Assembly: GCA_002344975.1 (NCBI GenBank)
Contig: DDUV01000120.1
Location: forward strand, 1-64,000
Length of the DNA: 64,000 nucleotides
Reading direction: 5' to 3'
Origin: Saprospiraceae bacterium UBA2329
Lineage (GTDB): Bacteria; Bacteroidota; Bacteroidia; Chitinophagales; Saprospiraceae
The notes beneath the pieces are model-generated. The model did no database searches, had not been told where the DNA came from, and saw only the letters and a program-made list of their open reading frames with translations. A program made the translations under genes and the position numbers. Below, piece by piece: positions 27,467-36,020 of the stretch. Each line of letters starts with the position of its first letter. Within the stretch, counting starts at the first letter, position 1.

Positions 27467-28948
27467 ATGGAAAGAGAAATTGCATATCCCGAACAAGTCC
27501 TCACCGAGGCGCTCACCTACGACGACGTTCTGCTCGTCCCTGCGTATTCCGAAGTCCTTCCCCGCGAAGTGGACATCTCCAGCCAACTCACCCGCGATAT
27601 CCGGCTCAATGCGCCCATCGTGTCGGCGGCTATGGATACCGTCACCGAGTACCGCTTGGCTATTGCTATGGCGCGGCAGGGAGGCATCGGCATTATTCAC
27701 AAAAACATGAGCATTGCGGCCCAGGCCGATCAGGTACGCAGCGTCAAGCGCGCTGAAAGCGGTATGATTATTGACCCGGTTACGCTGGGCAGCGAGGCTT
27801 CCGTGGGCGATGCGCTCGGCCTGATGCGGCAGTTCAAAATCGGCGGCATTCCCATCATAGACAGCAACAACCGACTCATCGGCATCCTCACCAACCGCGA
27901 CCTGCGTTTTGAAACCAGCCTTGACCGCCCCGTGCGCGAGATCATGACCTCCGAAAATTTGGTCACCGCGCCCGTAGGCACTACGCTGGAACAGGCCCGC
28001 GAAATCCTCCAGCGCTACAAAATCGAGAAGCTGCCTGTAGTGGAAAGCGACCAGACGCTCGTGGGCCTCATCACTTACAAAGACATTATGAAGGTGCAAG
28101 ACCACCCCTACTCCTGCAAAGACAGCCTCGGCCGTTTGGTGGTAGGCGCAGCAGTGGGTGTCACCGCCGACATGGTGGACCGCGTGGATGCCCTCGTGAA
28201 AGTGGGCGTGGATGTGATCTGCGTTGATACGGCGCACGGGCACTCGCTGGGCGTGTTGCAAGCCGTGCGCAACATCAAACAACTGCACCCCGCGCTCCAG
28301 ATCATCGGCGGCAACGTGGCTACCGGCGAGGGGGCCAAAGCGCTGGCCGATGCCGGCGCCGACGGGGTGAAAGTGGGGGTTGGTCCGGGCAGTATCTGCA
28401 CCACGCGCATTGTAGCCGGCGTGGGCGTGCCGCAGTTGTCGGCGGTGATGTTTGCCGCCAAGGCACTGCGCGGTACGGGCGTTCCTGTCGTAGCAGACGG
28501 CGGCATCCGCTATGCGGGCGATATTGTGAAAGCATTGGCAGCCGGAGCGGGCACCGTCATGGCGGGCGGTTTGTTTGCCGGAGTGGAAGAAGCGCCGGGC
28601 GAAACCATCATTTTTGAAGGCAGGAAGTTTAAGGTATATCGCGGCATGGGATCATTGGGCGCTATGGCGCAAGGCTCCAAAGACCGCTATTTTCAGGATG
28701 TGGAAGACGACATCAAAAAGCTCGTTCCAGAAGGCATAGAAGGACGGGTTCCTTACAAAGGCACCGTTGCCGAGGCCATGTTGCAGTACATCGGCGGGCT
28801 TCGGGCGGGCATGGGCTACTGCGGCGCGCTCAATATGGAGCAGTTGCAGCAAGCGAAATTTGTAAAAATCACCGCTGCCGGTTTTGCCGAAAGCCACCCG
28901 CACAACGTCACCATCACCAAAGAAGCGCCCAACTACAGCCGGCGTTGA
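27467..28948 (+). CDS. guaB: Inosine-5'-monophosphate dehydrogenase
   Basis: A 493-residue enzyme oxidising IMP to XMP with NAD, the committed step to GMP. ATG 27467 (MEREIAYPEQVLTEALTYDD) fits the family; the TTG six bases before is less likely. Motifs are the entry strand LTYDDVLLVPAYS, two CBS domains over about residues 95-205 (MIIDPVTLGSEASV; NLVTAPVGTTLEQA), the catalytic loop GPGSICTTRIVAG with Cys311, and the flap RGMGSLGAM. Length is typical. It heads a close gene string with argF' (21-base gap) and argB (11-base gap), so these three are probably co-transcribed. Confidence 0.98.
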   Translation: MEREIAYPEQVLTEALTYDDVLLVPAYSEVLPREVDISSQLTRDIRLNAPIVSAAMDTVTEYRLAIAMARQGGIGIIHKNMSIAAQADQVRSVKRAESGMIIDPVTLGSEASVGDALGLMRQFKIGGIPIIDSNNRLIGILTNRDLRFETSLDRPVREIMTSENLVTAPVGTTLEQAREILQRYKIEKLPVVESDQTLVGLITYKDIMKVQDHPYSCKDSLGRLVVGAAVGVTADMVDRVDALVKVGVDVICVDTAHGHSLGVLQAVRNIKQLHPALQIIGGNVATGEGAKALADAGADGVKVGVGPGSICTTRIVAGVGVPQLSAVMFAAKALRGTGVPVVADGGIRYAGDIVKALAAGAGTVMAGGLFAGVEEAPGETIIFEGRKFKVYRGMGSLGAMAQGSKDRYFQDVEDDIKKLVPEGIEGRVPYKGTVAEAMLQYIGGLRAGMGYCGALNMEQLQQAKFVKITAAGFAESHPHNVTITKEAPNYSRR

Positions 28949-28969
28949 TGCCATAACATCCAAAAAACC

Positions 28970-29920
28970 ATGCAAAAATTCACCAGCGTTGCCGATGTGA
29001 GCAACGTAGAAGAACTTGTCACACTGGCCCGCGACCTCAAATCGCGGCCACAGGCGCACCACCATCTGGGGCAACACAAAACACTGGGGCTTATTTTTCT
29101 CAACCCCAGTTTGCGCACCCGCCTCAGCACCCAAAAAGCCGGCCTCAACCTGGGCATGAACGTCATTGTGATGAACATGGACAAAGAGGGCTGGGCTTTG
29201 GAATTTCAGGACGGCGCCGTGATGAACGGAACCACCGTGGAACACATCAAAGACGCCGCCGCCGTAATGGGACAATATTGCGACATCCTCGGCATACGCG
29301 CCTTCCCCACACTCAAAGACCGCGAGGAAGACTATGGCGAACACCTGCTGAAAAAATTCATCCGGCATTGCAAAGTGCCGGTTGTCAGCCTCGAGTCGGC
29401 CACCCTGCACCCGCTGCAAAGTCTGGCCGACCTCATCACCATCCGCGAGTGGCAGCCGGACGGTCGCCGGCCCAAAGTGGTACTCACCTGGGCGCCGCAT
29501 ATCAAAGCCCTGCCACAGGCTGTACCCAATTCCTTCGCCGAATGGATGTGCCGTGCCGATCTGGATTTTACCATCGCACACCCGAAAGGGCTGGAATTGG
29601 CGCCTCAGTTTACGGACGGGGCGCGCATCCTGCACGATCAGCACGAGGCCCTGGAAGACGCTGATTTTGTGTATGTTAAAAACTGGTCGGCCTACGAACC
29701 TTACGGGCAACTGTATTCCGGCGGCGAAGACTGGCTCTTGGACAATGCCAAAATAGCGCATACCCATCAGGCCAAAATCATGCACTGCCTGCCCGTGCGC
29801 CGCAATGTGGAACTCAGCGACGAACTCTTGGATGGCCCGCAATCACTCATTCTCGAACAGGCCAACAACCGCACTTTCGCCGCGCAGGCCGTGTTGTTGC
29901 AAATGCTGGCGGAGTTGTAA
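28970..29920 (+). CDS. argF': N-acylornithine carbamoyltransferase (ArgF' type)
   Basis: A 316-residue transcarbamylase of the Bacteroidota type that uses an acylated ornithine (N-acetyl or N-succinyl) rather than free ornithine. The carbamoyl-phosphate loop is FLNPSLRTRLST, where ordinary OTCases have STRTR. Further family features are LESATLHPLQSLADL, LTWAPHIKALPQAVPNSFAEWM and the C-terminal MHCLPVRRN. It performs the carbamoylation step between ArgD and deacylation. It lies between guaB and argB in what looks like one operon. Acetyl versus succinyl preference depends on a loop residue I cannot align with certainty. Confidence 0.92.
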   Translation: MQKFTSVADVSNVEELVTLARDLKSRPQAHHHLGQHKTLGLIFLNPSLRTRLSTQKAGLNLGMNVIVMNMDKEGWALEFQDGAVMNGTTVEHIKDAAAVMGQYCDILGIRAFPTLKDREEDYGEHLLKKFIRHCKVPVVSLESATLHPLQSLADLITIREWQPDGRRPKVVLTWAPHIKALPQAVPNSFAEWMCRADLDFTIAHPKGLELAPQFTDGARILHDQHEALEDADFVYVKNWSAYEPYGQLYSGGEDWLLDNAKIAHTHQAKIMHCLPVRRNVELSDELLDGPQSLILEQANNRTFAAQAVLLQMLAEL

Positions 29921-29931
29921 AATTATCAGTA

Positions 29932-30726
29932 ATGACAACTCTCCACATCATCAAAATCGGCGGCAACATCATTGACGATCCCGCTGCATTGGATGCCTTC
30001 CTCCGCGATTTTGCAGCCGTAGAAGGCCCCAAAATTCTGTTGCACGGCGGCGGCAAAAAGGCCACGGCGCTCTCCGAACGTCTCGGCATTCCCACCCACA
30101 AACACCAGGGACGCCGCATCACCGACGCCGCTACACTCGAAGTAGCAGTCATGGTGTATGCCGGCTGGATCAACAAAAGCATCGTGGCGGCGCTGTCGGC
30201 ACTGCAATGCCCGGCGCTGGGTTTGTGCGGCGCCGATGCGGACTTCATCACGGCGGTAAAACGCCCGGTGAAGGAAATAGACTTCGGCTTCGTGGGTGAT
30301 GTGGTTTCGGAAAAAACGAGAGGCGATTTCCTGCAACAACTTCTCCAGCAGGGGCTTACACCGGTAGTGGCGCCCATTACGCACGATGGCGCGGGCCAGT
30401 TGCTGAACACCAATGCCGATACGATGGCCTTTGCCGTGGCGGTGGCCATGGCCGCTCGTTTTGAGGTGCAACTGATCTATTGTTTTGAAAAAAAGGGCGT
30501 GCTGACCAATGTAACAGACGACAACTCCGTGCTGCCTCACATCGCGTGGTCGGAATACGAGGTGCTCAAAACCGCCGGCATCGTTTCGGAGGGCATGATT
30601 CCTAAGTTGGACAATGCCTTCGCGGCCATTCGGGAAGGGGTGCGCAGCGTGGTCATCGGGCATGCCGGCGAACTGAAGGAGATTGTGGCGGGGCGGGCAG
30701 GGACGCGGTTGGGCGGTTTGCAGTAG
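29932..30726 (+). CDS. argB: N-acetylglutamate kinase
   Basis: A 264-residue amino acid kinase. It phosphorylates N-acetyl (or N-succinyl) glutamate early in arginine synthesis. The N-terminus HIIKIGGNIID carries the conserved Lys and Gly-Gly, and LLHGGGKKAT is the substrate loop. LLNTNADTMAFAVAVAM and GIVSEGMIPKLDNAFAAI are the family's Asn-Ala-Asp and Gly-Gly-Met-x-x-Lys equivalents; here the last reads SEGMIPK. It is the shorter, feedback-insensitive-length form, without an extra N-terminal helix. It follows argF' after 11 bases. The gene ends next to a tandem-repeat spacer. Confidence 0.95.
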   Translation: MTTLHIIKIGGNIIDDPAALDAFLRDFAAVEGPKILLHGGGKKATALSERLGIPTHKHQGRRITDAATLEVAVMVYAGWINKSIVAALSALQCPALGLCGADADFITAVKRPVKEIDFGFVGDVVSEKTRGDFLQQLLQQGLTPVVAPITHDGAGQLLNTNADTMAFAVAVAMAARFEVQLIYCFEKKGVLTNVTDDNSVLPHIAWSEYEVLKTAGIVSEGMIPKLDNAFAAIREGVRSVVIGHAGELKEIVAGRAGTRLGGLQ

Positions 30727-30870
30727 GCGGTTTGCCGTCGGCGGTAGGCGGTGCTAAGCGTAGAGCGGGCGGTAGGCGGTATGCAGTGGGCGGTGCTAAG
30801 CGCAAGGGGAACGCCGCTTGTAGCTTGCAGCCAGTAGCCAGCAGCCGTTCCAACCAGGCGAAACACTCCC
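30727..30870. repeat. GC-rich tandem repeat spacer
   Basis: A 144-base gap between convergent genes. GGCGGTAGGCGGT occurs at 30740-30752 and 30768-30780, and GGCGGTGCTAAGCG at 30747-30760 and 30789-30802. The composition is low-complexity and looks slippage-prone. No gene or clear terminator was seen. Confidence 0.65.
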
Positions 30871-33800
30871 CTACTCTATATCCTTCACATTATCGCCCGG
30901 ATTGCGGTCTATCAGCAACGAGAACGGATCAACGCCGGCTTTGTCGGGTTTTCCGTTCACCACGAAAGTAAAAGTGTTCGTTTTCTGCGTCACTTTCACG
31001 CGTTGGCGGTGCAGGGTTTTGCCGTAGGTTTTCCCTTTTTCCGGTTTGGCGAAAGCCCCGATTTCGATGTAGTCGTCCAGTTTTACCTCGGTTTCTTTGC
31101 CCAGATCGTCCGCTTTCAGTTTGGCACATTCCACCTTGATGGTCACTTCCCAGCGGCCATCGCCGAGGTCTTTGGCTTTGGCTTCGCGGCAGCGGTTTTC
31201 AAACAGGGTGATGTCTTCAAACAAGTCCTTGATGATGTAGCGGAGCGAGTCGGGCGTTTGGGCATAGAACTCATCCAGCGCATCCAACGAAACGGGGTAA
31301 GGCGGATTTTGGTAGCGATAGCGTTCCAGCAAGGCCCGCAAGGCCGCGTTCACCTTGTCTTCCCCGATCATTTCCTTGAGTTGGTACATTTGCACGCTGC
31401 CCTTGTTGTAGTGTATGTAGCCCTGCCCTTCGCAGGTGGCCAGCGGCAGTTCCTTTTCGGTTTCGGTGCTTCGTCCGCGCAGGTAGCGGTCCATTTCGTA
31501 GGCTAAAAACTTGCGCATTTGGTCGCGGCCATACTCGCGTTCCATCACCATGAGGGCACTCCATTGGGCAAAAGTTTCCACCAGCATTTCGCTGCCCTGC
31601 ATGTTGGCGCCACAGGTTTGGTGCCCCCAGTATTGGTGTCCGATTTCGTGCGCGGCCACATAAAACACCATGTCTATGTCTTTGTCCGGGTCTTTAAAAT
31701 CCTGAATAAACCCGATGCCCTCCGAGTACGGCATGGTGCCGGGGAAAGCCTGGGCGAACGACGAAAACCTCGGAAACTCAATGATACGGCACTGTTTGTG
31801 GTAGTACGGCCCGAAGTTTTGGGTGTAATATTCCAGCGATTTTTGCAGGGCGTCCAGCATGCGCGGCACGTTGTAGGCGTGGTCTTTGTGGTGATACACT
31901 TCGAGGCTGACGCCGTTCCAGTCGCGGCGGGTCACTTCGTAGTCGGCGCTGAGGAAGGAGTAGAAATTGAAAGACGGATGATCGAGGCGGTAGTGAAAAC
32001 AACGGCGGCCGTTTTCCTCCCACTCTTTGATGAGCGAGCCGGGCGCGATGGCGATCTGACCGGGGGCGGTGCGGAAGATGGTTTCCACGTCCACCCAGTC
32101 GCTGTTGATGCCGATGTAAGCCTCCATGCGGTGCAGGGTGTCCGCGCGGTTGAGTTCGGGGCGGCGGCTTTTTTCGGGCAGGTCAAAGTGCTTGCGGCGG
32201 TTTTTGGAACCAATTTCCTTGCTTTCATCGTAGCCGAACATGGGAATGACGTCGGTGTTGTCGAAGAAGGTGCCGTTTTGCACAATGCGCGACCAACTCA
32301 CCTCATTCTCAAAGCCTTTGGGTTCAAAACGAGTGGTAAATTTCAATTCCATCGAATCGCCGGGAGCCAGCGGTGGCTCTATTTTGTACATCTGCCAGTG
32401 CAGCAGCGAGTCGTCGAGGAGGGGGCGCAGGCGTTCGTTGCGCAGTTCAAAATCGCCGTTGTAGGGCGTGTTGACCCACAGTGTATCAATGCTTTGTGTG
32501 TAAATATTGCGGGTTTTAAAAACGCCTTCCAACCGCAAAGAGCGCGTTTCGGGGCGCAGGTCTATGTCGTAGCGGGCGGCATACACGCGAGGCTGCCGGC
32601 GTTGGCTGTATTTTTTGTATTTGATTTCGTAATCGTATTGGGCGCGTTCTTCCTTTTTGACACTTTCGTACCTGTTGACTATCTGCGTGTTGTAAAAGGT
32701 CCAGCCGGCGGTTAAACCCCATATTGCCAATGCCGACACGCCGAACACCCGGTACTGTTTCCACTCCAATCCGGCATTGAACCAACGCTCGCGCCAGGCG
32801 CTGAACCGGCCGCGGGGCCACAGCAAAACTGCGCCGACCAGCAGCAGCACGCCAAACAACAACCAGTAGCTGTTGAACCAAAACAACTCTTTGAAGAAGG
32901 GTTGATAACCGTAAAAATCCGACAGGGTGTAAGACGGCGTGGCGCCAAATTGCACCATATTGCTCTGAATTTTCAGCGCACCCCATGCAAAACTGTTGAC
33001 AATCAGCAATATGACTACAATGAAAAATCCGAGGTACATATTGGGCGACAGGGCGTGTACCAGAAAACTCAGCGCCAGGGTAACAGCAAAGCCCAGCATA
33101 TCTATCACCAGCAACTCCCTGATGTACACCCACAACTCATAGCGATGGTATCCCATGGCGCTCTGTGCCATTACCGCCGCGGCGATGACCAATACCTGCA
33201 ACACAAACAGCACACCCAATACCGACAGGTACTTGCCCAGCATCATGGTCCAGTTTTTGACCGGCAGCGCATCGGTGATGTCATTCATACGGGCGATGCG
33301 CTCTTTCCACACCACCGCCCCGCTGAAATACACCATAATAATAATGGTGAACAGATAAAACGAGCCGCGAATGATGTCCACCATCGTGTAGGTCACCGGC
33401 AGTGCATGCGTGCCGTAACTCTCATTGGCGTAAAACATATTGGGTACGCAGTTGAGCAAGCCCAGCAAGGCCAACAACACAAAAGCCACGCTGCGATAGA
33501 TGCCGCGCCATTCGGTAGAAAGCTGGCTGCGCAGTTGCGAGAAGGTGGTCGCCCAGCCTTTGCCGGGTTGTACGCGGGGCGGCGCACCCAGGTTTTGGAG
33601 GCCGTAAGCTTCATTTTGCTCAGCAGGCGCATTTTTGCGGGGTTTCTTTCCGCCGCGTTTTTCTGTAAAATCAAACATCCGGTAGCCGATCAACAGGCCG
33701 GCCAATCCAACCGCTACCCACAATATGCGATTGAACAGGATGTTACCGCTCCATCCCAGCGCTAAGTGGTTCTTTTCTTCCACCGTCCAGTATTTGGTTT

Positions 33801-34464
33801 CTACGCTGAATGCTTGCAGGCCAAAGGGGTCGAGCAGGGCGCCCAATTGTTCGTTTTTGATGTCTTGCATGAGATTGCCCGCCACGATGTAGCCCACCAG
33901 CAGAGCCGCCGCCGTTACGAAAGTGTAGAGGGTGGAGCGGGTATTGATGGCCACCGCGTACAGCAGCCCGCCTGCGAAGAGGAAGTTCGGCAGGGTCAGT
34001 ACCAGCAGGCCGCTCAAATGGCCCTGCACCTCCATGGGTCCAAAGCGATTGGCGGGTAGCCACTCAAATACGGCATTGGCGGCCACGCCCAACCACATGC
34101 CCAGCGAAATGCCGATCATCGGCAACAAAGACACCAACAGCGCCCCGAAAAAGTGGCCGAAGTAATAACCGGCTTTGCTCACAGGTTTGGAAAAAACGAT
34201 CTGGTCGGTTTTGGATTCAAAATCCCGGATGGCCGCGCTGTTCAAAAACGAAGTGACCAACAGCAGAGCCAGCACCGAAAACACGGCGTACCAGTTTTGG
34301 GCCACATAAGGCGAGTTTTTCCAGACGTTGCCGTAGCCACCGCCGATGCTGATCTGATCGGACACGGTGGCGCCAAAAGTGAGCAACGCAATGAGCAACA
34401 TAAAAATCCAGGGCATCGGAGAGCGAAGCCAAGAGCGAAGTTCGAAGGTGAAGAAGGTGTTCAT
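30871..34464 (-). CDS. ABC-2 permease fused to an M1-family metallopeptidase
   Basis: A 1197-residue protein joining two functions. Residues 1 to about 600 are membrane-embedded, with at least twelve hydrophobic segments in two ABC-2 permease-like halves (start MNTFFTFELRSWLRSPMPW). The C-terminal half is an M1 peptidase-like domain, with the zinc site HEIGHQYWGH near residue 939 and the third ligand Glu in EMLVETFAQW about 24 residues on. The domain would face the periplasm. This fusion is known from Bacteroidota genomes, but its substrate is not known to me. The ATP-binding partner is encoded immediately upstream on the same strand, 115 bases away. Confidence 0.9.
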   Translation of the reverse strand: MNTFFTFELRSWLRSPMPWIFMLLIALLTFGATVSDQISIGGGYGNVWKNSPYVAQNWYAVFSVLALLLVTSFLNSAAIRDFESKTDQIVFSKPVSKAGYYFGHFFGALLVSLLPMIGISLGMWLGVAANAVFEWLPANRFGPMEVQGHLSGLLVLTLPNFLFAGGLLYAVAINTRSTLYTFVTAAALLVGYIVAGNLMQDIKNEQLGALLDPFGLQAFSVETKYWTVEEKNHLALGWSGNILFNRILWVAVGLAGLLIGYRMFDFTEKRGGKKPRKNAPAEQNEAYGLQNLGAPPRVQPGKGWATTFSQLRSQLSTEWRGIYRSVAFVLLALLGLLNCVPNMFYANESYGTHALPVTYTMVDIIRGSFYLFTIIIMVYFSGAVVWKERIARMNDITDALPVKNWTMMLGKYLSVLGVLFVLQVLVIAAAVMAQSAMGYHRYELWVYIRELLVIDMLGFAVTLALSFLVHALSPNMYLGFFIVVILLIVNSFAWGALKIQSNMVQFGATPSYTLSDFYGYQPFFKELFWFNSYWLLFGVLLLVGAVLLWPRGRFSAWRERWFNAGLEWKQYRVFGVSALAIWGLTAGWTFYNTQIVNRYESVKKEERAQYDYEIKYKKYSQRRQPRVYAARYDIDLRPETRSLRLEGVFKTRNIYTQSIDTLWVNTPYNGDFELRNERLRPLLDDSLLHWQMYKIEPPLAPGDSMELKFTTRFEPKGFENEVSWSRIVQNGTFFDNTDVIPMFGYDESKEIGSKNRRKHFDLPEKSRRPELNRADTLHRMEAYIGINSDWVDVETIFRTAPGQIAIAPGSLIKEWEENGRRCFHYRLDHPSFNFYSFLSADYEVTRRDWNGVSLEVYHHKDHAYNVPRMLDALQKSLEYYTQNFGPYYHKQCRIIEFPRFSSFAQAFPGTMPYSEGIGFIQDFKDPDKDIDMVFYVAAHEIGHQYWGHQTCGANMQGSEMLVETFAQWSALMVMEREYGRDQMRKFLAYEMDRYLRGRSTETEKELPLATCEGQGYIHYNKGSVQMYQLKEMIGEDKVNAALRALLERYRYQNPPYPVSLDALDEFYAQTPDSLRYIIKDLFEDITLFENRCREAKAKDLGDGRWEVTIKVECAKLKADDLGKETEVKLDDYIEIGAFAKPEKGKTYGKTLHRQRVKVTQKTNTFTFVVNGKPDKAGVDPFSLLIDRNPGDNVKDIE

Positions 34465-34535
34465 GTTATGCTTTTGTGGTATGAACCATCATTTTGATAT
34501 GGAAAAACCTCTGCGCGAGGTCCGAGCCTGTCGTT

Positions 34536-34574
34536 TTACTCAATATACTGAGTAAGTTTACTCAATGAATTGAG
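34536..34574. promoter_or_regulatory. Tandem palindromic operator-like sites
   Basis: Two adjacent palindromes: TTACTCA-atatac-TGAGTAA (34536-34555) and CTCAAT-ga-ATTGAG (34561-34574). They share the half-site ACTCAAT/ATTGAGT. They sit in the 115-base gap between the ABC ATPase gene and the permease/peptidase gene. Their shape suggests binding of a dimeric repressor, but no regulator gene is adjacent. Confidence 0.6.
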
Positions 34575-34579
34575 CAAAA

Positions 34580-35452
34580 CTATAAGCTGCCCGCCATGAT
34601 TTTTGCAAAAAACACATCCTCCAGATCGGCATCCACCGGCTGAAAACCCTCGGCGGGGCGGGCATCGCTCAGGACGTGGATGATGGGTTTGCCGGCCACC
34701 AACTTGCTGGAAATGACCTGATATTGTTGCTGGTATGCTTCAAATTCCGATTTGGCGATGGCTTTTTCCCACACCTTGCCTTGCAATTGCTCCAGCGCGG
34801 CGTCCGGCGAGCCGGCGTACAGCACTCGCCCGTTGTTGATGATGGCCATATTGGAACACAACTCCTTGACATCCTCCACGATGTGCGTGCTGAGAATGAC
34901 GATGACGTTTTCACCGATTTCCGAAAGGAGGTTGTAAAAGCGGTTGCGCTCGCCGGGATCGAGGCCGGCTGTGGGTTCGTCCACGATGATGAGTTGCGGA
35001 GCGCCCAACAGTGCCTGCGCTATGCCGAATCGCTGCCGCATACCGCCGGAGTACGAGGACACGGCCTTCTTTCTGTGTTCCCACAAATTGACGCGCTGCA
35101 GCAGGGCATTCACCACCTCCTTGCGTTCGCCGGACGGAATGCCTTTGAGCGTGGCCAAGTGGGTCAGCATTCCTACGGCGCTGAGGCGGGCATACACGCC
35201 AAACTCCTGCGGCAGGTAACCAAGACGACGGCGGAGTTCTTCTTTGTCTTCCAGCACATTCAGGTCGCCGAGCATGACGCTGCCGCTGTCGGCGGTTTGC
35301 AGGGTGGCCACGGTGCGCATCAGGGTGCTTTTGCCGGCGCCGTTGGGACCCAGCAGGCCGTACATGCCGGTGGGAATGTCTAATGAAACGTCTTGCAGGG
35401 CTTTGACGCCGTTGGAATAGGTTTTGGAAAGGTTGCGAATGGTCAGTTGCAT
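34580..35452 (-). CDS. ABC transporter ATP-binding protein
   Basis: A 290-residue ATPase subunit. Walker A is GLLGPNGAGKSTLMR (about residues 33-47), the Q-loop is near LGYLPQEFGVY, the signature is YSGGMRQRFGIAQALL, and Walker B is LIIVDEPTAGLDPGER. The switch His is in VILSTHIVEDV. The roughly 90 residues after the ATPase core are typical of ABC-2 type ATPases. It should power the permease/M1 fusion encoded next. The ATG at 35452 starts MQLTIRNLSKTYSNGVKAL, as expected. A promoter lies about 40 bases upstream. Confidence 0.95.
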   Translation of the reverse strand: MQLTIRNLSKTYSNGVKALQDVSLDIPTGMYGLLGPNGAGKSTLMRTVATLQTADSGSVMLGDLNVLEDKEELRRRLGYLPQEFGVYARLSAVGMLTHLATLKGIPSGERKEVVNALLQRVNLWEHRKKAVSSYSGGMRQRFGIAQALLGAPQLIIVDEPTAGLDPGERNRFYNLLSEIGENVIVILSTHIVEDVKELCSNMAIINNGRVLYAGSPDAALEQLQGKVWEKAIAKSEFEAYQQQYQVISSKLVAGKPIIHVLSDARPAEGFQPVDADLEDVFFAKIMAGSL

Positions 35453-35492
35453 GGTTGGGTGCTTTGATGTTCGGCAGATTTTATAAGCGGCT

Positions 35493-35521
35493 CAAAAGTA
35501 AATACAATGCCACGAATACAA
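35493..35521 (-). promoter_or_regulatory. Promoter of the ABC transporter operon
   Basis: On the minus strand: TTG (35521-35519), 18 bases, TACTTTTG (35500-35493), a perfect TAnnTTTG match, 40 bases before the ATPase start. Confidence 0.5.
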
Positions 35522-35610
35522 CTTGCTTTTAGACCAAAGTTTAGTTCTGTAGGGATGTATGCCCAACCATTTCCTACTTATTTAGCGTCTCATGGGGAAA
35601 ATCTGAAGCC

Positions 35611-35934
35611 ATGAAAAATATCGTTTTGTTGTCCATGCTGGCCAGTTTCTTATGCCTTGCCACTTCCTGTGAAAAGCCCAAATTAGAAACCGACAGCGCC
35701 ATGTTGACCGGCACCGATGCGCGCAGATGTGCCAGCCCCTATTGCGGCGGCTGGTTCATAGAAATAAATGGGGAGACTAAGCGGTTTTTGGAAATCCCGG
35801 CTCAAACGGATATTGACCTCAATGGTGAATTGGAATTTCCCATACCCGTAGAAGTAGAATGGAAGAGGTACGACAACTGGTGGGGCGATATTGAAGACCT
35901 CATCAAGGTGGAAAAGCTGTACAGAGAGGATTGA
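35611..35934 (+). CDS. Small lipoprotein of unknown function
   Basis: A 107-residue protein with a lipoprotein signal (MKNIVLLSMLASFLCLATSC; Cys at residue 20). The mature part is about 88 residues and acidic. It has a Cys pair in DARRCASPYCGGWF and a strand-like stretch ending in Trp-rich EWKRYDNWWGD. The CGGWFIEI pattern suggests a compact beta domain, but I do not recognise a family. It is the first of three small secreted proteins in an AT-richer segment and is convergent with the next gene. Confidence 0.75.
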   Translation: MKNIVLLSMLASFLCLATSCEKPKLETDSAMLTGTDARRCASPYCGGWFIEINGETKRFLEIPAQTDIDLNGELEFPIPVEVEWKRYDNWWGDIEDLIKVEKLYRED

Positions 35935-36020
35935 TTGGAAACTCCTCTTGAATTATTTCCAGGCTGCCCAAACCACAAGCCCGAAACCACCTTGACGGCG
36001 GCTTCATATCGCCGTGTACA

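Noticed and set aside
25827..27485. Long minus-strand open frame (552 codons) opposite argD and the bactofilin-like gene
   Set aside because: It runs antisense to two well-supported genes. Its product is rich in His, Phe, Arg and Gly with no motif, as expected for a frame shadow of GC-rich coding sequence.
28652..29842. Minus-strand open frame (396 codons) opposite guaB and argF'
   Set aside because: Antisense to two conserved enzymes whose motifs are intact; no protein-like properties.
30740..30802. GC-rich repeats considered as a CRISPR-like array
   Set aside because: Units are 13-14 bases, irregularly spaced, partly overlapping and low in complexity; no spacers and no cas genes.
31519..32715. 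Plus-strand open frame (398 codons) inside the permease/peptidase gene
   Set aside because: Antisense to the clear M1 peptidase domain. The product is Val/Phe/His-rich without recognisable features.
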